A stretch of DNA of 58,862 nt from NCBI GenBank assembly GCA_021323775.1, contig JAJPKK010000160.1, forward strand, positions 1-58,862, written 5' to 3'. The notes beneath the pieces are model-generated. The model was not told the DNA's origin and did no database searches. It was given only the letters and a program-made list of their open reading frames with translations. Positions 16,469-27,083 of the stretch are shown piece by piece. Position 1 is the stretch's first letter; every line of letters begins with the position of its first letter. Source of the DNA: Hyphomicrobiales bacterium. Its GTDB lineage: Bacteria > Pseudomonadota > Alphaproteobacteria > Rhizobiales > Xanthobacteraceae. Position numbers and translations under genes: made by a program.

Positions 16469-17794
16469 TCAGATGGCGCCGGCACCGAGCGCATCGGCGA
16501 GGCCTTCGCCCACCGCAGAAGCCGTCGCCTCGCCGGCTTGCACGTGGTCGAGCGCCACGATGCCTGAAATCATGACCGACTCCACAGCCGCCTGCCACAG
16601 CCGCATTTTTACCACGACCTGATAGATAGTCGACACCCCGAGGATGTAGATCACATAGGCGACAATACCCGCCACTGCTGCGAGGATCACATCCGGGCCT
16701 GCGACTCCGTCGCGCAGGATCGACGCCGATGTAAAATTGCTGGAGGCGTGGGCGAGGCGGAGCACGAGCAGGGCGACGACGGCGAACGCGATCGAGAACA
16801 GCGCCACGTAAAGCAGGTAACGCAGATAGGCAAAATAGTAGCGTCGCATCTGCAAGTCCGATGCGGCAACGGCCCCGCCGATACGCACCCCGCCGAGCCA
16901 CCACCGCATAACGATGGCCTGGTAGGCGGGGTACAGGATGACGGCGAACAACATTGACCAGGTTGCCGCAGCCGCCAGCGCCCCGATCCCGACCATCGTC
17001 CGCTCATTGCCTTTCATCGCGGCGTCAAAGCTCGCGACATTGCCTCGCCCCAGCGCCTGCATGACGGCAGGCCAGTCGATGAGCGCCGCGGCCGCGACCA
17101 GGCCGGCTGCGAGCGGGCCGATGACCGCAAGCCAGATCAAAACGCCGCGCCAAAACAGGCGCCCGGCGCTCCCCGCAAAGCTGCCGCCGAGGCTGCCGTA
17201 AAAAGTATTGCGCATCTTGTAGCGTTCGAGGTTCGCCGTCGCCCAGGGCGAGGCAAGGCCGAGCGTCAGGGCGATGGCAAGCCACCACAGCATCGCGCGC
17301 AGCGCATAGCGTACGGCCGAACCGCTTTGATGGAACCGCAGGCCGCGAAACACCGTGCGGGTGAGGCGGTACCGGCGGGCCCGGAAGGCCGCGTATTGGC
17401 CGAAAGCGGCGAGCACCACGAACGCCGCGATGCCCGACAACGGGCTGAGGATTCCCAACTCCAGCGACGCCGCGAACAGCAACGCGTAAACCGGCGCCAG
17501 GATGCCGACTGCGATCAGGAACCCGATCAGCAGTTCTATCGGGGTGCCGGTGTATTCGAGCGTTTCGCCGTCGACTTCGGTGCTCGCCCACAGAAACCGG
17601 CGCATGTCGGTGAAGAGCCAGAAGCGGTAGATGCCAAGCGTCACGGCCTGCAGCACGCCGCCGCGGATCATCAGCCGCCAATAGTCGCCGCGATGTCCGA
17701 CGAAGCGGAGCCGGACAGGCGAGCGTGGTGGAGGCAGATGTGCATCCGCCGGCGCCGACGTCGACGACGAGTCAACACGATCGACAATTGTCAT
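16469..17794 (-). CDS. DUF898 (YjgN-like) polytopic membrane protein
   Basis: This is a 441-residue membrane protein of the DUF898 family. The start has the family signature RLRFVGHRGDYWRLMIRGGVLQAVTLGIYRFW, followed by several hydrophobic helices. Repeated short blocks such as LGLASPWATANLERYKMRNT are also typical. The C-terminal 60 residues carry a further membrane helix and a helical tail. The molecular role is unknown. It is the first gene of an apparent operon with M48 and DUF1499, suggesting a shared envelope function. The ATG follows a GGCGGGGGGTGAAGC ribosome site. Confidence 0.88.
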   Translation of the reverse strand: MTIVDRVDSSSTSAPADAHLPPPRSPVRLRFVGHRGDYWRLMIRGGVLQAVTLGIYRFWLFTDMRRFLWASTEVDGETLEYTGTPIELLIGFLIAVGILAPVYALLFAASLELGILSPLSGIAAFVVLAAFGQYAAFRARRYRLTRTVFRGLRFHQSGSAVRYALRAMLWWLAIALTLGLASPWATANLERYKMRNTFYGSLGGSFAGSAGRLFWRGVLIWLAVIGPLAAGLVAAAALIDWPAVMQALGRGNVASFDAAMKGNERTMVGIGALAAAATWSMLFAVILYPAYQAIVMRWWLGGVRIGGAVAASDLQMRRYYFAYLRYLLYVALFSIAFAVVALLVLRLAHASSNFTSASILRDGVAGPDVILAAVAGIVAYVIYILGVSTIYQVVVKMRLWQAAVESVMISGIVALDHVQAGEATASAVGEGLADALGAGAI

Positions 17795-17919
17795 GCTTCA
17801 CCCCCCGCCTAAGTGAATCGTCACGCGAAGCGAATTCGTGTGGCAGCGAAGGCTTGGATAAAACATGTAGCCTGGTCGAGGCAGCCCGTGCCATCGCAGT
17901 CTGCCCGCATCGTAGTGCA

Positions 17920-17979
17920 TTAACGAGTACAAAGCGCCGGGAACGCGGCGATGGTAGCAAGCATGGTTCTTCGCAGCAT
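17920..17979 (-). CDS. Possible leader peptide or signal-peptide remnant (19 aa)
   Basis: The frame MLRRTMLATIAAFPALCTR is preceded by GGGGGAAGGCCAT, a strong ribosome-binding sequence. It reads like the start of an exported protein that stops early. It may be the remnant of a lost secreted protein or a short leader upstream of the DUF898 operon. Its length and lack of homologs I can name keep confidence low. Confidence 0.25.
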   Translation of the reverse strand: MLRRTMLATIAAFPALCTR

Positions 17980-18046
17980 ATGGCCTTCCCCCTTTCTTGA
18001 ATAAAAGATGAGCGTAAGTGAACGCGTACGAAGCAGCCTATTCCGG

Positions 18047-19672
<1,626 letters not shown>

Positions 19673-19881
19673 GGCGTTTCCCCACAATGCAGCGTGCCCG
19701 TCTTGGCGGGCCTTGTCCGGATCCTCGCGTTCAGGGATCCTCCGCGGAGGAGCGTAGTCGTCCGACTGTCACGGTTCAATCACAATTGGAGCGCGGGCGT
19801 TCCGCCGCGCTACCGTCCCGTCGCACGGGGATGGGTTGAGCGAAGCGAACCCATCCTGCCGCCGATAGGCGCCGGCGGAAT

Positions 19882-21012
19882 TCATGCAAATCGCTTGAGC
19901 AAAAAACGCGAAATATCGTGATGCGTGCCGCCCGCGACGGCGAGGTCAGCAAGGATTTCGCCGATCACCGGCGCGAACTTGAAGCCGTGGCCGGAGCATG
20001 GCGCCGCGACGATGATGCCGGGGCATCCGGGCAGTCGATCCACGATAAAATCGCTGTCCGGCGTCATCGTGTAAAGACAGGTCTGGGCGGCGACGAGCCG
20101 GCCGTCGGCCTCCGGCAGATGCGCCTTGAGCATCTTTCGGATTGCGGCCTCATCCGCGGCCGAAACCGTGCGGTCATGGCGGTCAGGATCGGCCGCCTCA
20201 TCGAGATGGTGGTGCTTGGCGACCTTGACGCCATTCGCGTCGGCCGGGAATCCGTAGAAAAGACCATCAGGATTTTGCAGCAGAAACACCGGGAAACGGC
20301 CGGCCGCGAAAACGGCGCGCGCATGGTTTGCCGGCGCGAACCAGCCCACCACCTGGCGCGTCACCCGGATGGGCGCGGGGAACTGCGGCAGCAGCGATTT
20401 TAGCCATGGTCCGGCCGCCACGACGGCGCATCCGGCGAGAACCTCGCCGCATTCCGTCGTCGCCCGCACGCCGTCACCGTACGGTTCGACCGCAAGGACC
20501 TTCTGCTCCCTGATGATTTCCGCGCCGTGACCCGACGCGAGCTCCTGCAGGGCCTCGATGGCCCCCTCTGCCCGCACGATGCCGCCGTCCGGCTGAAACA
20601 CGCCGATGAAATCGTCCGGCACGCGAAATGCCGGAAAGCGCTTCATCAGGCTTAGCGCGTCGAGGATTTCATGGGGCAGGCCATGCAGCCGCGACGAGCG
20701 CAGCGTGCCGGCGACGAGGTCGCTTTCGGGCGCCCCGATTTCGACAATGCCGGTAATCGTCAGGAGCGACCGACCTGACTGCGCCTCAAGTTCGCGCCAT
20801 AGCGCATAGGCGGCGCGCAGCAGCGGCACGTAGGACGGATGTTCGAAATAGCCGAGCCGGATGACGCGGGTTGTGCCGTGCGATGAGCCGCGATCATGTC
20901 CGAGTGCAAAGCGATCGATCCCGACCGCGCGGCAGCCGCGCCGAGCGAGCGCCGCAAGCGCTGCGCTGCCCATGACGCCGAGACCGATGACTGCGACGTC
21001 GAAGGCGGGCAT
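19882..21012 (-). CDS. solA: N-methyl-L-tryptophan/sarcosine oxidase-like FAD enzyme
   Basis: This 376-residue flavoprotein belongs to the monomeric sarcosine oxidase/SolA family. It has the dinucleotide fold VAVIGLGVMGSAALAALARRG, the family segment DRFALGHDRGSSHGTTRVIRLGY, and the covalent-flavin Cys region in VAAPCSGHGFKFAPVIGEIL. It oxidises an N-methyl amino acid to the amino acid, formaldehyde and peroxide. It follows the HWE kinase gene closely (the kinase TGA is nine bases upstream of the ATG at 21012), so the two may be co-transcribed. The exact N-methyl substrate cannot be read from sequence. Confidence 0.82.
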   Translation of the reverse strand: MPAFDVAVIGLGVMGSAALAALARRGCRAVGIDRFALGHDRGSSHGTTRVIRLGYFEHPSYVPLLRAAYALWRELEAQSGRSLLTITGIVEIGAPESDLVAGTLRSSRLHGLPHEILDALSLMKRFPAFRVPDDFIGVFQPDGGIVRAEGAIEALQELASGHGAEIIREQKVLAVEPYGDGVRATTECGEVLAGCAVVAAGPWLKSLLPQFPAPIRVTRQVVGWFAPANHARAVFAAGRFPVFLLQNPDGLFYGFPADANGVKVAKHHHLDEAADPDRHDRTVSAADEAAIRKMLKAHLPEADGRLVAAQTCLYTMTPDSDFIVDRLPGCPGIIVAAPCSGHGFKFAPVIGEILADLAVAGGTHHDISRFLLKRFA

Positions 21013-21020
21013 TATCGGGA

Positions 21021-23666
21021 TCAACTCGCCTGTCGCTTTTCCGGCGAGCGTTCAACTTCCGCTTCCACTCTTTCGGTTGTCTCCAGCGCATTCGCCGACG
21101 GGCAGGTCAAAGTCCAGGTGGCCCCAGAGGGCGCATAGTTGAGGCGAACCTCTCCGTCAACGCTGCGCTCGACCATCAGGCTGACGACCGTGCTCCCAAA
21201 GCCTCGCTGCGTTGGCGCCGAAACCGGCGGACCGCCCCGTTCGGTCCAGTTCATGGTGAAAGCGTCGGCATCATTTCGCCAGCAAACCTCTACTGAACCG
21301 GTCTCGTTCGAAAGCGCCCCATATTTGCTCGCATTGGTGGCGAGTTCGTGCAGCGCGAGCCCCACAGCTTGCGCGGCGGCCGGGTTGAAGCGCAGCTTGG
21401 GTCCATGCATCAAGATGCGAGAACCGATGAGATCGGCGAATGCCGCAAGCTGAGCGCGCACCAGGTCGGCGATGCCTACGCCGACCCATTCGTTTCGCAC
21501 CAGCAGGTCCTGGTTGGCCGCGAGCGCATGCAGGCGTTCCGTGAACCGCGAGCGGAAGTCTTCGGGGCTCTTGGCGGCGGTCTGATGCGAGATCGCCTGC
21601 ACAAGGCTGAGCATGTTCTTGGCGCGGTGATTGACCTCGTGCATCAGCAGATTGAGGTGCTCCTCGTGCCGTTTACGATCGCTGATGTCGCGTATGACGG
21701 TGGCTAACTGATTGGGATTCCCCTTCCGGTCGAAAAGCAGGAAGGCCGAATAGATCACGTCGAACTTTTCGCCGGATGTCAGGTTTCGCAGCTTCATTTC
21801 GGCCACGGCTTGGCCCTGCCGGCGAACCGTCGGCATAAATGTGTCATTGAAGTACTCCAGCGACTCCGGCGCAATGAATTCGCTGACGTGCGACCCGCAG
21901 GAATCGCGCTCGGGGTTGCGGCCGCTCATGCGTTTTCCAGCAGAATTGATGTAGCTGATGCGTCCATCAAGGCCCGTAATGGCGATGAACTCGTATGAGC
22001 GCTCAGCCAGTTGAAGGAGGTCGTCGCGCGCCTGCTCGACTCGCGCCAGCGCTTCCGCGCGCTCGGCGCGAACGCGCGCTACCTCGGCCTCGTTCAGTGC
22101 GCGGCGGCGGTCCTCCACCGCGCTCTGCCATCGACGTGACAGACCGTAGGTCAGCGCCGCGGCAGCGAAGGTGACCAGTCCGAATGGAACGATCTGACGC
22201 AGCCACCTTGCGCGAACGAGGACGACATCCAGGCCGTAGATCGCATAGACGGGATAATGCCCGACCTTGCGGAACTGCCACAGGCGCTCGACGTGATCGA
22301 CGCCTGAGGGCGCAATCGTTCCGGATTCGGCCTCGCCATTCAGGAGCCGCATTGTCACGCCGTCTTCGCGGAGTCGGAATCCGACAGGATCGGCTGGGGG
22401 AGGGTACAAAGCCAACGCCATTCCGTCGGCGCGCGCCAGCGTTAAGGCATCGCGTGGCGACGCTTTGACGGCGGAGAGCTGCCGGAAGGCGTCGATCGAC
22501 ATATACGCGACCGCGATGACGCCCGTCGCAGGATCGAGGCGGCTGATCGTAAAGCCAATGGCGCCAAACGGCATGGCAGGGATGACCTCGCCAATGAAGA
22601 CGCCCTTATAGCCGTCGTGGAGCGCCTCGAAATAATCGCGCTGCGAGACGTCCACATCCGGCGCCGGGAAGCCCCGGCTCGATGCGATCACCCGCCCCGT
22701 ATCGGAACGCACCAGGACGATCGCGTCCGACGTGTGGGTGTGTTCGTCGATCTGCGACATGAATTCATGGACCGAGCGGTCGGCGGCAATGTCCGCGGCG
22801 CCGCGCCCCTTCACGTGATCGAGCACCGCTTCGAGCGCGGTCTCCTGGATTTCGAACACCCGCTGCGCGTATTCGGAGAATGAGGCCGCGGTACGCTCAG
22901 CGCTCGCGCTGGCGTCCGCCTCGACGTTGCGCCAGCTCCACCCCGCAAACAGCGCAAAAATCAAAAGCGGCGCCAAGAATTGCGACAGGAACAGGCGAAA
23001 CTCGCCCGGGCGCAGCGGCGACGACGATTGGCCACGGATCAGCACAGCAGCACAGATCGCGATCAATGCAGCGACCGTCGGGAGCGCAACAGAGTTCAAG
23101 AGAAGCAATGAAAAGAGATCGATGCTGAGAAGATGGCTTAGAAGCGCAGTTGCTCCGATAGCGCCGGCGCCCGCAGCCAGGAAGCGCGCCGCATCCACCA
23201 GACGCGAAATTGGGAGAAACGCGGCAGCCGTCCCGGCCAATAGCACGGCGAGGGCGGCGGCGGGCGACATGCGGAGATCGAGAAATGGCGAGCCTGCTCC
23301 CGGAGCGGCGAGTGGGGGCCAAGATTCCAGCGGAAAGTGCGCGCCGAAATCCTGCACGAGGTTCAAAGCGCCGAGAAGAGCGGCAATTGCACCGAAGGCG
23401 ATCCGCCAGCGCGACGCCAGCGGGAGCTGCGGCAGGATGGCGGACGCAATCAGGAGGGCAGCCAGCGCGGTGACGGGCTTCATGCTGGCGAGATGCGGCT
23501 CCCAATTCGTTGCCAGAGGAAGCCCGGCCAACCAGCCGACCAGCGCGACGACGCCAACTGATCCCGCCGCGGCGGATGCCGTACAGGCAACCAACCGCAG
23601 AACGCCCAATTGAGGTCCGCCGTTTTGCGCGGGCCGTCCGGATTGAGCTTTATGCACGTTGCGCAA
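21021..23666 (-). CDS. HWE-family sensor histidine kinase with membrane, cache-like and PAS domains
   Basis: This is an 881-residue sensor kinase. Residues about 20-230 contain several membrane helices. An extracellular sensor follows (about 240-490; FSEYAQRVFEIQETALEAVL and SQRDYFEALHDGYKGVFIGEV resemble a double-Cache domain), then a membrane helix, a coiled coil, and a PAS domain (LAERSYEFIAITGLDGRISYINSAGKRM). The HWE core has the phospho-acceptor region HEVNHRAKNML (His about 680), the N box HELATNASKYGAL and the W-E motif in MNWTERGG. No receiver domain is fused or adjacent. The start is TTG at 23666 or GTG at 23657. HWE kinases commonly feed alphaproteobacterial general stress pathways. 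Confidence 0.88.
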   Translation of the reverse strand: MRNVHKAQSGRPAQNGGPQLGVLRLVACTASAAAGSVGVVALVGWLAGLPLATNWEPHLASMKPVTALAALLIASAILPQLPLASRWRIAFGAIAALLGALNLVQDFGAHFPLESWPPLAAPGAGSPFLDLRMSPAAALAVLLAGTAAAFLPISRLVDAARFLAAGAGAIGATALLSHLLSIDLFSLLLLNSVALPTVAALIAICAAVLIRGQSSSPLRPGEFRLFLSQFLAPLLIFALFAGWSWRNVEADASASAERTAASFSEYAQRVFEIQETALEAVLDHVKGRGAADIAADRSVHEFMSQIDEHTHTSDAIVLVRSDTGRVIASSRGFPAPDVDVSQRDYFEALHDGYKGVFIGEVIPAMPFGAIGFTISRLDPATGVIAVAYMSIDAFRQLSAVKASPRDALTLARADGMALALYPPPADPVGFRLREDGVTMRLLNGEAESGTIAPSGVDHVERLWQFRKVGHYPVYAIYGLDVVLVRARWLRQIVPFGLVTFAAAALTYGLSRRWQSAVEDRRRALNEAEVARVRAERAEALARVEQARDDLLQLAERSYEFIAITGLDGRISYINSAGKRMSGRNPERDSCGSHVSEFIAPESLEYFNDTFMPTVRRQGQAVAEMKLRNLTSGEKFDVIYSAFLLFDRKGNPNQLATVIRDISDRKRHEEHLNLLMHEVNHRAKNMLSLVQAISHQTAAKSPEDFRSRFTERLHALAANQDLLVRNEWVGVGIADLVRAQLAAFADLIGSRILMHGPKLRFNPAAAQAVGLALHELATNASKYGALSNETGSVEVCWRNDADAFTMNWTERGGPPVSAPTQRGFGSTVVSLMVERSVDGEVRLNYAPSGATWTLTCPSANALETTERVEAEVERSPEKRQAS

Positions 23667-23694
23667 TAGCCAAGGTTCTTCTTTCTCTCATCTT

Positions 23695-23723
23695 TGTGTA
23701 GTTTCAAGTATATGAAAATTCAA
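23695..23723 (-). promoter_or_regulatory. Candidate sigma-70-type promoter for the HWE kinase
   Basis: On the coding strand TTGAAT, a 17-base spacer and TACACA lie about 30 bases upstream of the kinase start. It is a visual match only. Confidence 0.3.
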
Positions 23724-23753
23724 TGCAAGTTTTTCTTTAGAGGAAATTCAACA

Positions 23754-23791
23754 AATAAAGCGGCCGTGTCGCCGCAGGCGCCGCTTTGTTT
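23754..23791 (-). terminator. Hairpin with flanking A/T runs, likely rho-independent terminator
   Basis: AAAGCGGC (23758-23765) and GCCGCTTT (23780-23787) form a stem that extends with A-T and T-G pairs. T-rich sequence lies on both sides, so it could end transcripts in either direction. It lies downstream of the small ORF at 23839-23985 and upstream of the HWE kinase, both on the minus strand, and so may separate the two units. Confidence 0.6.
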
Positions 23792-23838
23792 CCTTTAATC
23801 GCTTATCGTTCCCGTTTATTGTTTCATTGAAAAATTCG

Positions 23839-23985
23839 TCATTCCTCCGGCACCGGGACAATTTGAAACGGACAGTGCGTCACTTTGACCGCAGACGACG
23901 AGGGCAGGGCATTACGCACGGCCGGACTGGCCGTAGCGATGATTAAGCCGTTTGTGAACTGCTGCGCCACAGCATCGCCGCGCAT
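23839..23985 (-). CDS. Small hypothetical protein (48 aa)
   Basis: The frame from ATG at 23985 encodes MRGDAVAQQF, continues with NGLIIATASPAVRNALPSSS and ends THCPFQIVPVPEE. The mix of residues looks protein-like. The terminator-like hairpin about 50 bases after its stop supports a real transcript end. There is no clear ribosome site, and longer starts up to 24060 exist. The function is unknown. Confidence 0.4.
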   Translation of the reverse strand: MRGDAVAQQFTNGLIIATASPAVRNALPSSSAVKVTHCPFQIVPVPEE

Positions 23986-24058
23986 TACAGAATATGCTAC
24001 CAGAAATCTTCGCGCATCCCTCCGGACCGGTCTCCCGCAATTGCTGAAGCTGGCCAAC

Positions 24059-24859
24059 ATGAGAATTGATCAGCCGATCGCGATCATCGCCGCCGTCGTC
24101 GGCCCCGCTCTCGCACTGATCGCCTTGAGCCGCGGCGCTGCGGCGCAATCGGCGCAGGATGCAGCGCCCACTGCCTGCCAGATGCGTCTGTCGGAGGGCC
24201 GCGCGGTCTTCAAGCCCCTGGGCGAACTTGGCGGCCCTGGCGGGTGCGGCGGGCCCGACATCGTCCAACTGGAACGGATCATTCTGACGGATCGCACCGA
24301 GGTCGCAATCGAGCCGCCTGCGACGCTCCGCTGCGAGATGGCGGAGGCGGTCGTCTCTTTCGTGCGTCAGGACTTGGCGCCGGCCGCGGCCGCCATGGGT
24401 TCGGCCCTGAGCGCAATCGAAAACTTCGATTCCTACGAATGCCGCGGCCGCAATCGCGTGGCAAACGCCAGATTGAGCGAGCACGGTCTCGCCAACGCCC
24501 TCGACATCCGTTCGATCCGGCTCAACGACGGCCGCGTCGTGCGGCCGGCTGATGCGGAGGCGCCGTCGGAGTTTCGCGTCGCCATGAAAGCCGCCGTTTG
24601 CCGCCGCTTTACCACGGTCCTCGGCCCCGGTTCGGACGGATACCACGAAAATCATATCCACATCGATCGCATAGAGCGGGCCAGCGGTTACCGTTTGTGT
24701 CAATGGGACCTGCATGACGGGCTGCACTCCTATGCGTTGCAGTCGTTCGTCACGTCCTCCCGCGCTCATGCGGCGACAGTTCCGGTGCCGCTGCCGCGGC
24801 CCCGCCCGTTCGCCGCCGGCGCGCGTGCGGTGCTCCTGCCAGAAGAGAGCCGTCTTTGA
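24059..24859 (+). CDS. Extensin_C-family exported protein
   Basis: This 266-residue exported protein has a signal peptide of about 30 residues (IAIIAAVVGPALALIALSRGAAA). It then carries the Extensin_C domain common in alphaproteobacteria, which resembles D-Ala-D-Ala peptidases. Visible conserved parts are the ELGGPGGCGG block, SYECRGRNRVANARLSEHG, the LANALDIRSI block and GYHENHIHID, which supplies the metal-binding His residues. Cysteines are spaced for disulfides. A cell-wall role is likely, by fold. The chosen ATG at 24059 gives a clean signal peptide; the frame is open upstream. Its stop overlaps the next gene's ATG by one base. Confidence 0.82.
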   Translation: MRIDQPIAIIAAVVGPALALIALSRGAAAQSAQDAAPTACQMRLSEGRAVFKPLGELGGPGGCGGPDIVQLERIILTDRTEVAIEPPATLRCEMAEAVVSFVRQDLAPAAAAMGSALSAIENFDSYECRGRNRVANARLSEHGLANALDIRSIRLNDGRVVRPADAEAPSEFRVAMKAAVCRRFTTVLGPGSDGYHENHIHIDRIERASGYRLCQWDLHDGLHSYALQSFVTSSRAHAATVPVPLPRPRPFAAGARAVLLPEESRL

Positions 24860-26244
24860 TGAATGTGCTTAGCAATCTCGCCGTCCGCGACATCGAAACC
24901 CTGGTTCACCCGTATACCAACCTGGCGACATTCCGTGACACGGGCCCGCTCGTGATCGAGCGCGCCCGCGGCGTTTATGTCTACGACACCGACGGCAAGG
25001 ACTACATCGAGGGCATGGCGGGGCTGTGGTGCACGGCGCTCGGCTACGGCAACGAGGAGCTGGTCGAGGCGGCAGCCGCGCAGATGCGCAAGCTCTCCTT
25101 CGCGCATCTCTTCACCGGCCGCAGCCACGATCCGGCGATCGAACTGGCCGAGAAGCTCAAGGAGATCGCGCCGGTTCCGGTCTCCAAAGTGTTCTTCTGC
25201 AGTTCCGGCTCCGAGGCGAACGACACCCAGATGAAGCTCGTCTGGTACATGAACAATGCTCTCGGCCGTCCCAGGAAGAAGAAGATCGTGAGCCGCCAGC
25301 GCGCTTATCACGGCGTCACGGTCGCCGCGGCCTCGCTCACCGGTCTGCCCGCGAACCACGCCGATTTCGACGTGCCGATTGCCGGCGTCATCCACACCGA
25401 CTGCCCGCACTACTACCGCAACGCGATCGACGGCGAGAGCGAAGAAGATTTCGCCACCCGGTTAGCGCAGCAACTCGAAGGATTGATTCTCCGCGAGGAT
25501 CCCGACACCGTTGCCGCCTTCATTGCGGAGCCGGTGATGGGGGCCGGCGGCGTCATCGTGCCGCCCGTGACCTATTTCGAGAAGATCGCGCAGGTGTGCG
25601 AGAAGTATGATCTCCTGATGATCGCGGATGAAGTCATTACCGGCTTCGGCCGGCTCGGCCGCATGTTCGGCTGCGAGGTGGTGGGCTATCGGCCGCACAC
25701 AATCTCGATCGCGAAGGCGTTGTCTTCGGCCTACCTGCCGATCGCCGGCGTACTGGTGCCGCAGCGCATGTACGATGCGCTCGTCGATGAAAGTCGGAAG
25801 ATCGGCGCTTTCGGTCATGGCTTTACGTATTCGGGTCATCCGGTGGCGGCAGCGGTTGCGCTCAAGACCCTTGAAATCTTCGCCCGTGACTGCATCGTCG
25901 ACAAGGCGGCGGCGCTGATGCCGCAGTTCCGCGCCGGTCTGAACCGGCTGGAACAGCACCCGCTGGTGGGCGAGGCGCGCGGCCTCGGGTTGGTGGGCGG
26001 AATCGAACTCGTGGCCGACAAGCGCACCAAGCGCCCCTTTGATCCCAAGCTCGGCGTTGCGATGCGCTGCGTCGCCGCCGCTCAGGCGGAAGGCCTGATC
26101 GTGCGCGCATTGATCGGCGACACGATATCGCTCTGTCCGCCGCTGATCATCTCGGCGCAGGAGCTGGAGCTGCTGTTCGAGCGGCTGGGCCGCGCCCTCG
26201 ACCGGACGCTCGCGTGGGCGAAAAGCGACCGGCTGGTGGATTGA
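24859..26244 (+). CDS. Class III PLP-dependent aminotransferase (omega-transaminase family)
   Basis: This 461-residue aminotransferase has the class III signatures SSGSEANDTQMKLVWYMNN, the Asp region LLMIADEVITGFGRLGRMFG and the PLP Lys in ISIAKALSSAYLPIAG. The GHGFTYSGHPVAAAVAL block is typical of beta-alanine or polyamine:pyruvate aminotransferases. It moves an amino group from an omega-amino compound to a keto acid. The ATG overlaps the extensin-like TGA (TGATG), implying coupling, although the two products have no known link. The exact donor cannot be assigned. Confidence 0.9.
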   Translation: MNVLSNLAVRDIETLVHPYTNLATFRDTGPLVIERARGVYVYDTDGKDYIEGMAGLWCTALGYGNEELVEAAAAQMRKLSFAHLFTGRSHDPAIELAEKLKEIAPVPVSKVFFCSSGSEANDTQMKLVWYMNNALGRPRKKKIVSRQRAYHGVTVAAASLTGLPANHADFDVPIAGVIHTDCPHYYRNAIDGESEEDFATRLAQQLEGLILREDPDTVAAFIAEPVMGAGGVIVPPVTYFEKIAQVCEKYDLLMIADEVITGFGRLGRMFGCEVVGYRPHTISIAKALSSAYLPIAGVLVPQRMYDALVDESRKIGAFGHGFTYSGHPVAAAVALKTLEIFARDCIVDKAAALMPQFRAGLNRLEQHPLVGEARGLGLVGGIELVADKRTKRPFDPKLGVAMRCVAAAQAEGLIVRALIGDTISLCPPLIISAQELELLFERLGRALDRTLAWAKSDRLVD

Positions 26245-26245
26245 T

Positions 26246-26379
26246 TGTAGGGGCGACCCCTATAGCCCCGACCGCTATAGCCCCCTTTTGCGAGCGGCAG
26301 ATGATGTATCAGCGTACGATTTGCGGCTGTCCGAAATCCGCCATATGGGCGCCGGGCGGCCACAATGGTCGCCCCTACA
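26246..26379. repeat. MITE-like element with 13-bp terminal inverted repeats
   Basis: Perfect inverted ends TGTAGGGGCGACC (26246-26258) and GGTCGCCCCTACA (26367-26379) bound 134 bases between the aminotransferase and the L,D-transpeptidase. The interior also holds CTATAG-CCCCGACCG-CTATAG. No coding capacity is evident. Confidence 0.6.
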
Positions 26380-26414
26380 TCAGCTTACGCCGGCCGGCGG
26401 AAATTACGACGTTT

Positions 26415-27083
26415 TTATTCCCGTCCCAGCCCGCCGCTGAGCGCCACTTTGGGGCTGAAGGGCGAATCCCCCTGACCGGGCGCCAGCACCACAACAGGGG
26501 TGCCGATCTTCACACGGCTGTAGAGGTCGATCACGTCCTCGTTGGTAAGGCGGATGCAGCCCGACGAGATAGCCTGGCCGATGTATTCCGGCTGGTTGGT
26601 GCCGTGGATCCTGTACAGTGTGTCTTTGCCATTGGCATAGAGATACAGTCCGCGGGCGCCCATCGGGTTCTGCGGACCGCCCGGGACATGCGCCGGAAAC
26701 GGGCCGAGGCGCTGCTGCTCACCGGGAGTCGGTGTCCAACCGGGCCACTCCGCCATGCTGCCGACCTTCGCGACGCCGGACCACCCCTGCGCTTCCTCCC
26801 CGACCGTCACCCCGTAGCGGATCGCCTTTCCGCCAGGCTGGACCAGGTAAAGGAAGCGATTGTCCGGGTCGATCAAGATCGTTCCGGGCGCTTCCTTGCG
26901 GTGATAATCGACGATGTGACGCTGGAACGGTTCGGGGATGCGGGCCTGGGCGTAAGGCGCGCGGGCGAGCAATTCCTTATCGTGCGGCGTCATCGCTGCG
27001 GTCGGCGCAGGCTCCAGAGTCGCCTGGTAACATCCGCCCAGCAGCAATCCAACACCAAGGATCACAAACCTCCATGACGCCAT
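26415..27083 (-). CDS. L,D-transpeptidase lipoprotein (YkuD family)
   Basis: This 222-residue cell-wall enzyme begins with a lipoprotein signal (VILGVGLLLGGC, lipobox Cys about residue 18). The YkuD domain spans residues about 65-210. The catalytic motif is complete: HGTNQPEYIGQAISSGCIRL holds the His and the SGC Cys. Earlier parts include YLVQPGGKAIRYGVTVGEE. It makes or anchors 3-3 peptide cross-links in peptidoglycan. A GAGGGG ribosome site precedes the ATG. The gene stands alone, on the opposite strand from the aminotransferase. Confidence 0.92.
   Translation of the reverse strand: MASWRFVILGVGLLLGGCYQATLEPAPTAAMTPHDKELLARAPYAQARIPEPFQRHIVDYHRKEAPGTILIDPDNRFLYLVQPGGKAIRYGVTVGEEAQGWSGVAKVGSMAEWPGWTPTPGEQQRLGPFPAHVPGGPQNPMGARGLYLYANGKDTLYRIHGTNQPEYIGQAISSGCIRLTNEDVIDLYSRVKIGTPVVVLAPGQGDSPFSPKVALSGGLGRE

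Noticed and set aside
26246-26379. CRISPR-like or other regular array in the intergenic repeats
   Set aside because: The repeats are dispersed or inverted pairs, not regularly spaced direct repeats with spacers. No cas genes are present.
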